Below, in pieces: positions 56,648-64,000 of a stretch of DNA of 64,000 bases. Position 1 is the first letter of the stretch. Each line of letters starts with the position of its first letter. A program made the translations under genes and the position numbers. The stretch lies in NCBI RefSeq assembly GCF_008632335.1, contig NZ_VWXX01000007.1:111731-175730 (forward strand), written 5' to 3'. The notes below the pieces were generated by a model, which was not told the origin of the DNA, made no database searches, and saw only the letters and a list, made by a program, of their open reading frames with translations. Source of the DNA: Thiohalocapsa marina (lineage in GTDB: Bacteria; Pseudomonadota; Gammaproteobacteria; Chromatiales; Chromatiaceae).

Positions 56648-57402
56648 TGGGCAAAAGACATGAAGCCATCGGCATCAAGCAGGCGATCCGTTTCGAGTGG
56701 ATGCAGAAGGCAGCCAATCTGCTGCTGGCAGGACTCGACGCCAAAACCATCCGTCAGGAGCTGCATGAGTTCCTCGCGGACAGAAAAGGCAATGGCTCAG
56801 AGGGCGAACGAAGCGATCAGACCCGGACCTTTGTCGTCAACAACCTGATGAAGATCTGGGTCTCTCCTGACCCCGAGCTGATTCCATTCCGGGATGCCTC
56901 GCTGGCGTTTCTGCGGGAAAACCCGTCCATGGCCCTGGCGGTTCACTGGGGGATGATCTCGGCGGTCTATCCGTTCTGGTTCAACGTGGCCCGCCAGACC
57001 GGCCGTTTGCTGGCCTTGCAGGATCAGGTGACTCAGACCCAGATCATCAACCGCCTGAAGGAGCAGTACGGCGACCGGCAAACCGTCAGCCGCTATGCCC
57101 GGTTCGTCATCCGCTCCTTTGTCGCCTGGGGAGCCCTGAAGGATTCCGAGGCCAAAGGCTGCTATGAGAAAGCCACCCCGGTGAACATTGCCGAGCCAAA
57201 CCTGGCCATCTTGATGTTCGAATCCGCACTCCTGGCCACTCCGGAGGCCAAGGGCGCATTGGGGCTGCTCCTAAACAACCCGGCATTCTTCCCATTCCAG
57301 CTCCCCGTGATGACCGGTGACTTTGTATCCCAGCGTAGCGACCGGATCGACGTGGTTCGCTATGGACTGGACGATGAGCTGTTGAAATTGAAGGGCAACT
57401 AA
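56647..57402 (+). CDS. brxA: BREX protein BrxA (DUF1819)
   Basis: 251 residues, helical: AIGIKQAIRFEWMQKAANLL, SAVYPFWFNVARQTGRLL and LKEQYGDRQTVSRYARFVI. The type 3 order ends with brxA after pglZ, and the size fits this DNA-binding family. ATG at 56647 overlaps the pglZ TGA by one base; a GTG one codon earlier is possible. Confidence 0.82.
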   Translation: MGKRHEAIGIKQAIRFEWMQKAANLLLAGLDAKTIRQELHEFLADRKGNGSEGERSDQTRTFVVNNLMKIWVSPDPELIPFRDASLAFLRENPSMALAVHWGMISAVYPFWFNVARQTGRLLALQDQVTQTQIINRLKEQYGDRQTVSRYARFVIRSFVAWGALKDSEAKGCYEKATPVNIAEPNLAILMFESALLATPEAKGALGLLLNNPAFFPFQLPVMTGDFVSQRSDRIDVVRYGLDDELLKLKGN

Positions 57403-57420
57403 ATCAGGGATGGGACGTGA

Positions 57421-58269
57421 ATGCCTTGGACTTCGGAACACACTAAATGGCTGGTTGACACCGGCGAACGACTGAAGACCGCCGACGGCAAGGAGGTCGA
57501 GGTCTGGGAGTTCCGTCATGAGAAAGACGAGGCAGTGCTCTCCGCCTGGGCGAAACACTTCCGGAATCATTACTGTCTGGATACCGAGATTGATTTCCTC
57601 CGGGGAAGGCAAACTCGTAAAGACTATCTCAATACACTTAAATTCCCTTGCAGTTCTACGAAGCTTGGCCCGGGAATACGCGCCGGTGATTTTGGTGAAA
57701 TCCTCGTTGCTGACTACCTCCAGTGGCTCCTCGGCTTCTGGGTTCCGAGAGTACGCTGGGGCTCCAAAGTCATTCGAGACGAGTCACCCAAAGGAAGCGA
57801 TGTCATTGGATTTCGCTTCCACAAAAAGGACTGTTCGACATCTCCAAAGGATGTGTTGATTGTATTCGAGGCAAAAACTAAGTTCTCCGGTTCTGGAAAA
57901 AACCGGCTACAAGATGCCATTAATGATTCAGCAAAAGATCACCTCCGCATCGGTGAATCACTCCACTTCATTAAGCAAAAGCTGTTCGATAAAGGAAACA
58001 GAAAGCAAGCTGAGCTAATTGATCGATTTCAGAATCCAGTAGACGTTCCGTACAGGGAGTCCTTTGGTGCCGCAGCAATCATCTCAGATGAACATTTCGA
58101 TACGAATGTCATAGTGTCTTCCAACTGCGGGAAGATTCCGAAGTCTCCAAAATCAAAGGAGCATATTCCTCACCCAAATGGAGACAATCTGGTTCTTTTA
58201 GTTATCAAGGGACCCGGCATGATGGATCTTGTCCACGAGCTCTACAGGAGGGCTGCGGATGAGGCCTGA
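57421..58269 (+). CDS. hamA: Hachiman nuclease HamA (DUF1837)
   Basis: 282 residues. The DUF1837 nuclease core is present: AGDFGEILVADYL around Glu93, SDVIGFRF with Asp127, and VFEAKTKF with Glu150 and Lys152, a PD-(D/E)XK arrangement. HamA is the effector nuclease of Hachiman, held by HamB until damaged or invading DNA is sensed, according to published work on the system. It starts 18 bp after brxA and overlaps hamB by 11 bp. Confidence 0.9.
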   Translation: MPWTSEHTKWLVDTGERLKTADGKEVEVWEFRHEKDEAVLSAWAKHFRNHYCLDTEIDFLRGRQTRKDYLNTLKFPCSSTKLGPGIRAGDFGEILVADYLQWLLGFWVPRVRWGSKVIRDESPKGSDVIGFRFHKKDCSTSPKDVLIVFEAKTKFSGSGKNRLQDAINDSAKDHLRIGESLHFIKQKLFDKGNRKQAELIDRFQNPVDVPYRESFGAAAIISDEHFDTNVIVSSNCGKIPKSPKSKEHIPHPNGDNLVLLVIKGPGMMDLVHELYRRAADEA

Positions 58270-61200
58270 AAAGAAATCCCAACTCCTGCTCGGTGTTACC
58301 AGATCAAAAGCCAAGATGCTCGAGTACGGCGTTCCAGAAGAGCATCACATCAAAATCACCCAAGATCCGGCCAAGCTGTTCACCATCTCGATTGGCCTGC
58401 TGGGCGACCTTGCCGCTGCTATCAACCGGAACGAGCCAGATCCCGATTCCCTCTCGGAGCTGAGAACCAATCTGCTGTTTTCCGCCCGCTTTTTTGACTC
58501 CTACCTCCAGTCAAAGCTGAACGAGACACTTGATCCATACCTCGTGCTTCTGGGCTCCGCCTCCTATTACCTGTGTGATCTTCCCGGAAGCGCGTCGGTA
58601 TTAGCGAAGCGCATCGATGGTGACTGTCCTGATCTGGATGGCGATAGTTTGGAGGACCTGTTGCTCTGGTTGCTGCAGGCCGATCTGGAAACCTATTTTG
58701 ATGGAGCTGAGGGACCGTTCGGCGGATTCATCGACGGGATTTCAAAGTGGATTCTCCAGTTTTTTGAGGATGGGAACGGCGAAGAAAATCTTCTCGATTT
58801 GGCCACGAAACTGCGGGACGCCGTCTATGAATTCGGCACGCCCAGACAGCTTCTGTTTGGTGATGTGATCGCGGCCGTTCTGAGGAAAAAGCTGGAAAAT
58901 TCCGCCTGGAAGGCTTTGCCGTCATATTCGGGACTGCCCCGAGACAAATGGCTCCATGCGCTGCAAAAAGATTCGTTCATCAAGGAACTCTGGCCTGCAC
59001 AACACCTTCTGGGTAAAGCTGATGTTCTCAAAGGTGAGTCTGCCATCGTTCAAATGCCCACCAGCGCTGGCAAAACGAAGGCAACGGAGTTGATCCTTCG
59101 AAGCGCGTTCCTGGCTGAGCGCGTATCACTGGCCATCATCATCGCCCCGTTCCGGGCGCTGTGCCATGAGATCAAGAACAGCCTCGTCGAAGCGTTCCAC
59201 AACGAAACCACCAAGGTGGATGAATTATCCGATGCCCTACAGACCGATTTCGAGATTGCCGAACTCCTTGGGCACCAACAGATCCTGGTCGTAACCCCCG
59301 AAAAGCTGCTCTACGTTCTTCGACACGCTCCGGAGCTGGCTGCCCACGTTGGCCTGCTGGTTTTTGATGAGGGCCACCAGTTCGACAGCGGTACCCGAGG
59401 CATCACATACGAGCTGCTCCTGACGTCGCTGCGCTCCATGATTCCTGAAGGAACCCAGAAGGTGCTGATCTCAGCGGTCATCAGCAACGCCGAGGCTGTT
59501 GGAGAGTGGCTGAATGGGGAACCCAATGTCGTCGAAGGCACAAGCCTGATTCCGACTTTCAGGTCGGTCGGGTTCGCGAGCTGGCTCGATCAGTTGGGAA
59601 GGATCGAGTACGTCGACAGCCGTGACGCCGAACAAGGCGAATTTTTCGTTCCGAGGGTGATCGAAAGATTCAATCTCGGGAGGAAGCCAAGAGAGAAGTC
59701 TGATCGTTTTTTTCCGGAACAAGCTCTTAAAGCCAATGGCAAACCAAATCCTGACTTTGGAAAAACAGTCGCACTTTATCTTGGCCTAAAACTGTTTAAA
59801 CAAGGCAGCATAGCGATTTTCTGCGGAAAGCCAGAAACAGCATCGAATATATGCAAAAAAGCCGTTGAGTATTATTCAAGAGGGCTTTCATTACCTTTGC
59901 CTTCAAATATTTCTAACGAAAAAGAGCTTGAAAGACTTCATCGTCTTTATATAGCAAATCTCGGTGCAGATGATACATCCACAAAGGGTGCTTTGCTTGG
60001 CATTTTTTCTCATCATGGCAATACACCTCATGGAATCAGATTGGCAGTAGAACACGCCATGCGAGAGAGTCTCGTCAAATTCGTAATTTGCACATCCACC
60101 TTGGCCCAAGGAGTTAACCTTCCTATCCGTTATCTTATCGTAACTGGTTTTTATCAGGGAGAGGAGCGCATCAAAGTACGCGACTTTCACAACCTGATCG
60201 GCCGAGCCGGGCGTTCTGGAATGCATACTGAAGGCAGCGTTCTGTTTGCAGACCCATTTCTTTATGATAAACGACATAAAGCCGGAAAAGATAAGTGGCG
60301 TTGGAGGCAGGTCAAAGAGCTATTGGACCCTGTCAACTCAGAACCATGCATAAGTAATCTGCTCTCTATTTTTGACCCAATTAAAAGTGACGATGAAAAG
60401 GTTCCATTGCGCATGGGGGCTTTGGATTTTGCCAAGGCCTACATCAGCGATCCTGATGAAGTAGGCCAACTCGCCGCAAGGATTGCCGCACAACATGGGA
60501 GCACAGGGTTCTCACGTGAAGGGGTTGAGCGGCAAATCGCCTGGAGAATCAGTCTCATCTGTGCCGTCGAGAGCTTCCTGCTATCTCATTGGGATGAATC
60601 TGAAGATGACCTTTCGGAAGCGGATGTGATCCGCCTGGCCGAAGGGACGCTGGCTTTCTTCCTGGCTGATGATCAGAAAAAGGAGCATATCCGCGAGTTG
60701 TTTCAGCTTCTCGCTGGGAACATCTCTGCAAACATCACAGATCCGGCTCGCCGTAAAATCTATGGCCGGACACTTTACGGTATTCAAGATGCCCAAGCCA
60801 TCGAGGGATGGGTCCAAACCAACGCCGACAGTCTGCTTTCGATTGTTGATGAAACAGACGCGCTCGATCTTGCCTGGCCATTGCTTACCCGGCATATCAA
60901 CAGTGGCGTATTCACCAAGTTCGATAAGCCGGAGGTGCTAAAAGAAATCGCGCATGGGTGGATCAGTGGAAAGCCCTTCAGCGATCTCCTGAAAATCATC
61001 CGTAAACGGAAGGCCAAGATGCTATGGGGTTCCAAGCGGCGAGAGTTTCAGATCGACCATATCGTAAACGTCTGTGAAAAGACACTCGCATATGACGGTG
61101 CACTATTAATTGGCGCTGTGTGTGAATTCATCGAAACCCTCGACCAAGATGGCACTGGAGACCTGATCAATCGCCTGCAGCTTTTTCAAAAGCGCCTGAA

Positions 61201-61411
61201 ATATGGTCTTCCGACCGAAACCACCATAGCCCTTTACGAGCTTGGCTTTTCGGACCGCGTCATCGCTCAGGACCTCGCCGCATCCTTGAACCTGACATCG
61301 ACCCAGAAGAAGGATCTCGTGAAGGCGCTGAAAAAGGATCAGGACGGAGCCAGGACGGTGATGGAGAAATACCCCAGCTATTTCCAGGAGAGGATGAATG
61401 AACTCCTGTAG
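58259..61411 (+). CDS. hamB: Hachiman helicase HamB
   Basis: 1050-residue Ski2-like SF2 helicase. Motif I PTSAGKT (267-273), motif II DEGH (370-373), LISAVISNAEAV (motif III), CTSTLAQGVNLPI (motif V) and LIGRAGRSGM (motif VI). An AGGAGG ribosome site lies 6 bases before the ATG at 58259, deciding the start; the gene overlaps the end of hamA. The middle (about 59690-60540) is AT-richer than the ends. Confidence 0.92.
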   Translation: MRPEKKSQLLLGVTRSKAKMLEYGVPEEHHIKITQDPAKLFTISIGLLGDLAAAINRNEPDPDSLSELRTNLLFSARFFDSYLQSKLNETLDPYLVLLGSASYYLCDLPGSASVLAKRIDGDCPDLDGDSLEDLLLWLLQADLETYFDGAEGPFGGFIDGISKWILQFFEDGNGEENLLDLATKLRDAVYEFGTPRQLLFGDVIAAVLRKKLENSAWKALPSYSGLPRDKWLHALQKDSFIKELWPAQHLLGKADVLKGESAIVQMPTSAGKTKATELILRSAFLAERVSLAIIIAPFRALCHEIKNSLVEAFHNETTKVDELSDALQTDFEIAELLGHQQILVVTPEKLLYVLRHAPELAAHVGLLVFDEGHQFDSGTRGITYELLLTSLRSMIPEGTQKVLISAVISNAEAVGEWLNGEPNVVEGTSLIPTFRSVGFASWLDQLGRIEYVDSRDAEQGEFFVPRVIERFNLGRKPREKSDRFFPEQALKANGKPNPDFGKTVALYLGLKLFKQGSIAIFCGKPETASNICKKAVEYYSRGLSLPLPSNISNEKELERLHRLYIANLGADDTSTKGALLGIFSHHGNTPHGIRLAVEHAMRESLVKFVICTSTLAQGVNLPIRYLIVTGFYQGEERIKVRDFHNLIGRAGRSGMHTEGSVLFADPFLYDKRHKAGKDKWRWRQVKELLDPVNSEPCISNLLSIFDPIKSDDEKVPLRMGALDFAKAYISDPDEVGQLAARIAAQHGSTGFSREGVERQIAWRISLICAVESFLLSHWDESEDDLSEADVIRLAEGTLAFFLADDQKKEHIRELFQLLAGNISANITDPARRKIYGRTLYGIQDAQAIEGWVQTNADSLLSIVDETDALDLAWPLLTRHINSGVFTKFDKPEVLKEIAHGWISGKPFSDLLKIIRKRKAKMLWGSKRREFQIDHIVNVCEKTLAYDGALLIGAVCEFIETLDQDGTGDLINRLQLFQKRLKYGLPTETTIALYELGFSDRVIAQDLAASLNLTSTQKKDLVKALKKDQDGARTVMEKYPSYFQERMNELL

Positions 61412-61441
61412 CAGGAAACGCAATCAACGGGTCGTGATTCT

Positions 61442-62596
61442 ATGCCAGACAATTTAAAAACTGCAAAAACTGCCCTCGCCAAACTCCATCACGACATGGA
61501 GGCCATCAACAAGCTGGCCAAGCCGTCCTATCTGAGCGTGATCGAGCAGATGGAGCGCACGCTGGAACCGATCCGTCGTCAGCAGTTGGAAATCAGTCGC
61601 GCTCTTGAACTGTCTGGAGCAGCGGCCCGGATACAGGAGATCGTCAGTGCCAATCAACACTGGCAGGATTTAATAAAACAGGCCACCGCGACAAGTCGTA
61701 TTACCGAGAGTCTTTCGGCTGCGCATCAGTCATGGCTTGATACGATCAAACCTATCCAGCACGACTTCTCGCAGCTTTCACAGCTTCAAGCCTCCGCCAA
61801 GCTGGCCCTGTGCGATACCTCCCTGCGGCTTGCCGCCACGGAACGGTTCATGGCGGGCATCGATTTCGAGGCGATAAGGGGTCGTTTCCAGATCGAGATC
61901 CCGGTCATCGAGGGGCTGGAGAGCTCAATAGCCCATGTGGCAGCCTCGTATGGGGGATTGTCAGAGTCGCTGCGGGAGGTCTCGGACATCACGCGGCTGC
62001 CTGCCTTCGTTTTACCTGGGGCCACCCGTGAGATCTACACCACCAGCTTCGCGCTCGAGACCCTTCGCCCCTGGGATGAACGGGATGAGGACGAGGCCGA
62101 ATCGGACATTCAGCTTGTCGCGGAAGCGGAGCTGGAAACATCAGGCTGCATCGCTCTCCTGCAGCAGGTCGATCCCGGGCTCGCTCGGCCGTACATCGGC
62201 GCTCGAGATGCCCTGCATGGGAACAATGCCGACCGAGCAAGGCATATTCTGAGCTCGCTTAGGGAGCTGTGGAACCATCTGCTCAGGTGTTTGGCACCCG
62301 ATGATCTCGTCGCCACGTGGATTCCGGGTGTGTCCAACCAAAAGGATCTGCTACATGACGGCAAGCCTACCCGTCGAGCCAGGGTACTTTATGTCTGCCG
62401 GGATCTGAACAACGATCCGCTGACCGACTTCCTGATGCACGACACCCGGGCGCTGGTGAAGATGATCGAGCTGTTCAATCGGGTTCACGAGTTGGAGACT
62501 GCGCTGACCGATGAGCAGCTCAGGGCCATTCTCCTCAGGACCGATTCGTGGCTGATGTACATACTGCAGATCTCTTCGGGAAATTTTCACAAGTAG
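61442..62596 (+). CDS. Uncharacterised protein with possible HEPN RNase motif
   Basis: 384 residues. The N-terminal 200 are helical and coiled-coil-like (MEAINKLAKPSYLSVIEQME). The C-terminal part contains GARDALHGNNADRARHILSS followed by RELWNH (274-279), which fits the R-x4-H active-site motif of HEPN RNases, then LAPDDLVATWIPG and DTRALVKMIELFNRVHE. Similar C-terminal regions occur in proteins called pPIWI-associated nucleases; I recognise this only loosely. 30 bp after hamB on the same strand, so it may be an added effector. Confidence 0.65.
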   Translation: MPDNLKTAKTALAKLHHDMEAINKLAKPSYLSVIEQMERTLEPIRRQQLEISRALELSGAAARIQEIVSANQHWQDLIKQATATSRITESLSAAHQSWLDTIKPIQHDFSQLSQLQASAKLALCDTSLRLAATERFMAGIDFEAIRGRFQIEIPVIEGLESSIAHVAASYGGLSESLREVSDITRLPAFVLPGATREIYTTSFALETLRPWDERDEDEAESDIQLVAEAELETSGCIALLQQVDPGLARPYIGARDALHGNNADRARHILSSLRELWNHLLRCLAPDDLVATWIPGVSNQKDLLHDGKPTRRARVLYVCRDLNNDPLTDFLMHDTRALVKMIELFNRVHELETALTDEQLRAILLRTDSWLMYILQISSGNFHK

Positions 62597-62609
62597 ACAG
62601 GAGGCAACC

Positions 62610-62843
62610 ATGCCAAAGAAACCAGGATCACATCATGTTGTGCCCAACGCCGACGGCGGCTGGGACGTCAAGAAAGACGGTGCGACCCGTAGCAGCGGCC
62701 ACTTCGACAAGAAGCAGGATGCCGTCGATGCCGGGCGCAAGATAAGCCAGAACCAAGGCACCGAGTTCTACATCCACGGCAAGGACGGGAAGATCCAGAA
62801 CAAGGACAGCCACGGGAACGATCCGTATCCGCCGAAGGGCTGA
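62610..62843 (+). CDS. DUF2188 family protein
   Basis: 77 residues: HHVVPNADGGWDVKKDGATR, then HFDKKQDAVDAGRKISQNQG and FYIHGKDGKIQNKDSHGNDP match DUF2188. GGAGG precedes the ATG. Last gene of the unit, 12 bp before the right-end repeat. Function unknown; common on mobile elements. Confidence 0.85.
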   Translation: MPKKPGSHHVVPNADGGWDVKKDGATRSSGHFDKKQDAVDAGRKISQNQGTEFYIHGKDGKIQNKDSHGNDPYPPKG

Positions 62844-62854
62844 TGCCCGGGCCA

Positions 62855-63132
62855 ATTCGATTCCCGCTTTGGGAACCGAACCGGCGTCCGAAAATCGGAT
62901 TCGAAGTTGTTGCGGTTGAGCGCCAGGTATCCGGTTTCACTGCAAACCCGTCACCCTCGTCCGGTGCCGGGAAATCTGGAGAGAAAATGGTTTCTCTGGT
63001 CGGATTTGTGGGAAGTGGTTGTGCAAGATGACTTCGGCGTTTATTATCAAGGAGTTACGAGGAGCGCGGGCTTTGAGACTGATTTGCGGTAGGTCGTCGT
63101 TCCCTCCACCATTTAGAAAAGACAAACCCGTC
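62855..63132 (+). repeat. Island right end with attachment core
   Basis: About 280 bp, the best-preserved copy of the right-end repeat (see 33922 and 35853). It ends with CCCTCCACCATTTAGAAAAG then ACAAACCCGTC (63102-63132), a near copy of the tmRNA 3' end and terminator start. A 61-codon frame at 62907-63092 has a similar-length counterpart at 33976-34161 but is not kept in the 35853 copy, so I do not call it a gene. Confidence 0.8.
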
Positions 63133-63170
63133 TCTATGGGGCCATTCTCCGGGGTGACGGGTTTTCTTTT
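63125..63170 (+). terminator. Intrinsic terminator at island boundary
   Basis: Stem AACCCGTC (63125-63132) with GACGGGTT (63156-63163), then TTTCTTTTT. Same design as 36104-36150. Confidence 0.8.
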
Positions 63171-63529
63171 TCCCCTTGTTTCTAAAGGGTTTGCGCCCGT
63201 TTCACATCTTTCCAAAGCACCTCTCCATACCATCGATTCTCCCCATCCTCCAGCCTTTCTTTCTCTGTTTGCCCCCTGATTCTCTGTTTTCTCCGGACGA
63301 AGTCCGAAGCGCGTCCGGAAAGCTACATCCTTGATTGATATGGGTTTGCGGCTGATTGCCGTTTTTGGCGGTTGTCTTAGGTCATCGTTCGATGCCGCAA
63401 CCGGACGCTTTTTTCGAAATCACCCGCCACGGCCATGAAAAGAAGCGTGGTCAACTCCGCTTTCCTACCCCCAAAATAGAAAAGCCGACGCTGATGGTCG
63501 GCTCTCTGGGGTGGTCTCCGGTCCAGTCG
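63171..63529. repeat. Non-coding left-end sequence, second copy
   Basis: Near-identical to 36151-36509, with no gene. The hairpin GCCGAC (63484-63489)/GTCGGC (63497-63502) is the minus-strand terminator of the ParB-like gene copy. Confidence 0.75.
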
Positions 63530-63946
63530 TCAGTCGGTGGCGAAGCCGAACTGGCGGCGCTGCTCGGCCCAGTCCTCGGGAAAGGTCTGGGTCAGTTTGG
63601 CCAGCGAGAGCCCGTTGGGTTCCTCGCCGTTGATCAGGGCTTCGATGATGTCGGGGGCCAGGGTCGTCAGCTTGAGAATGCGGGCCACATACGAGCCATC
63701 GACGTCAAGGGTACGGGCAAGCTCGCTGATGGACTTGATCTGGCCGGATTCGAGGATGTCGGCCCAGGAAAAGGCCCTTCCCAGCGCCTGGAGGATGGCG
63801 GACTGTACTGGCTCCTGCGCTCCGGTGATTTCTCCATCCAGGGCCTGGGGAGCGATGACCGTCTTGCGGCCGCGCATGCGCCGGATCAGCATCGGGATGT
63901 AAATCTGCAGGTTGCCGTTGTCGGCAACGGTAATGGTCGGCTTCAT
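63530..63946 (-). CDS. ParB-like helix-turn-helix protein, second copy
   Basis: Same 138-residue protein as at 36510 with at least one visible substitution (QIYIPML instead of QIHIPML). The frame stays open to the window edge; as in the first copy, an earlier start encoded by the palindromic repeat could be used. It suggests that a further island of the same kind, probably with its own serine recombinase, begins here. Confidence 0.68.
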   Translation of the reverse strand: MKPTITVADNGNLQIYIPMLIRRMRGRKTVIAPQALDGEITGAQEPVQSAILQALGRAFSWADILESGQIKSISELARTLDVDGSYVARILKLTTLAPDIIEALINGEEPNGLSLAKLTQTFPEDWAEQRRQFGFATD

Positions 63947-63949
63947 TTT

Positions 63950-64000
63950 GTTCGCCCCGTCCCTGGGGCTCACCCCTTCGGGGCCGCCCTGACGGGCGTC
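63950..64000. repeat. Three-hairpin palindromic repeat (copy 3, cut by window edge)
   Basis: TTCGCCCCGTCCCTGGGGC, the CCCCTTCGGGG hairpin and the GCCC-TGAC-GGGC hairpin are present exactly as in the copy at 36930; the last stem is outside the window. Confidence 0.7.

Noticed and set aside
62907..63092. 61-codon frame conserved in two right-end repeats (also 33976-34161)
   Set aside because: Both lie in conserved repeat DNA, no ribosome-binding site is seen, and the third copy at 35853 does not keep the frame, so conservation is better explained at DNA level.

Overview
The window is a stretch of a high-GC gammaproteobacterial chromosome that runs into a large defence island. The chromosomal part (1-15090) holds fabI, bamC, dapA, gcvR, bcp, a PIN-PhoH protein and a tmRNA with the tag ANDDNYALAA. 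This gene set and order suggest a Chromatiales-like gammaproteobacterium; the genus cannot be named from the sequence alone. Codon use is strongly GC3-biased here and becomes more mixed after the tmRNA.

1-5.5 kb: a minus-strand, translationally coupled family-5 peptide/oligopeptide ABC importer (binding lipoprotein, two permeases, ATPase cut by the window edge). 5.8-14.7 kb: core metabolism and envelope genes. 14730-15090: ssrA, whose 3' end is the integration site of everything that follows.

15.1-36.1 kb: a decayed, mosaic first island unit. It starts with an HTH protein and a type I restriction-modification operon (hsdM with one frameshift, hsdS with two frameshifts and a nonsense codon, hsdR intact, plus two unknown genes and an FRG-domain gene). 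A Fic protein, a TOTE-type primase-helicase, an AAA ATPase, IS remnants (an integrase-core transposase and an IS66 element), a gene fragment and a second Fic protein follow. Copies of a characteristic right-end sequence lie at 29.97 (partial), 33.9, 35.85 and 62.86 kb. Two of them end in a near copy of the tmRNA 3' end plus terminator, so the island grew by repeated integration at ssrA.

36.1-63.1 kb: a second unit. It begins with a ParB-like gene and a broken large serine recombinase, then a Phd-RelE-type toxin-antitoxin pair, and an amidoligase / DUF5049 / glutamine amidotransferase / gamma-glutamylcyclotransferase cluster. Next come an HTH gene and a complete type 3 BREX operon (brxF, brxC, pglX, brxH, pglZ, brxA), then Hachiman (hamA, hamB), a putative HEPN-type protein and a DUF2188 protein. 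Inside the BREX operon sit a two-gene OLD-like ATPase module and three copies of an element bounded by inverted arrays of 7-base repeats. Two of these carry a four-helix-bundle (23S IVS-type) gene; the third has no gene and lies in frame inside brxC.

63.2-64 kb: a near copy of the start of the second unit, so a third unit probably continues outside the window. The BREX and Hachiman genes look intact and are likely active; the type I system looks inactive.
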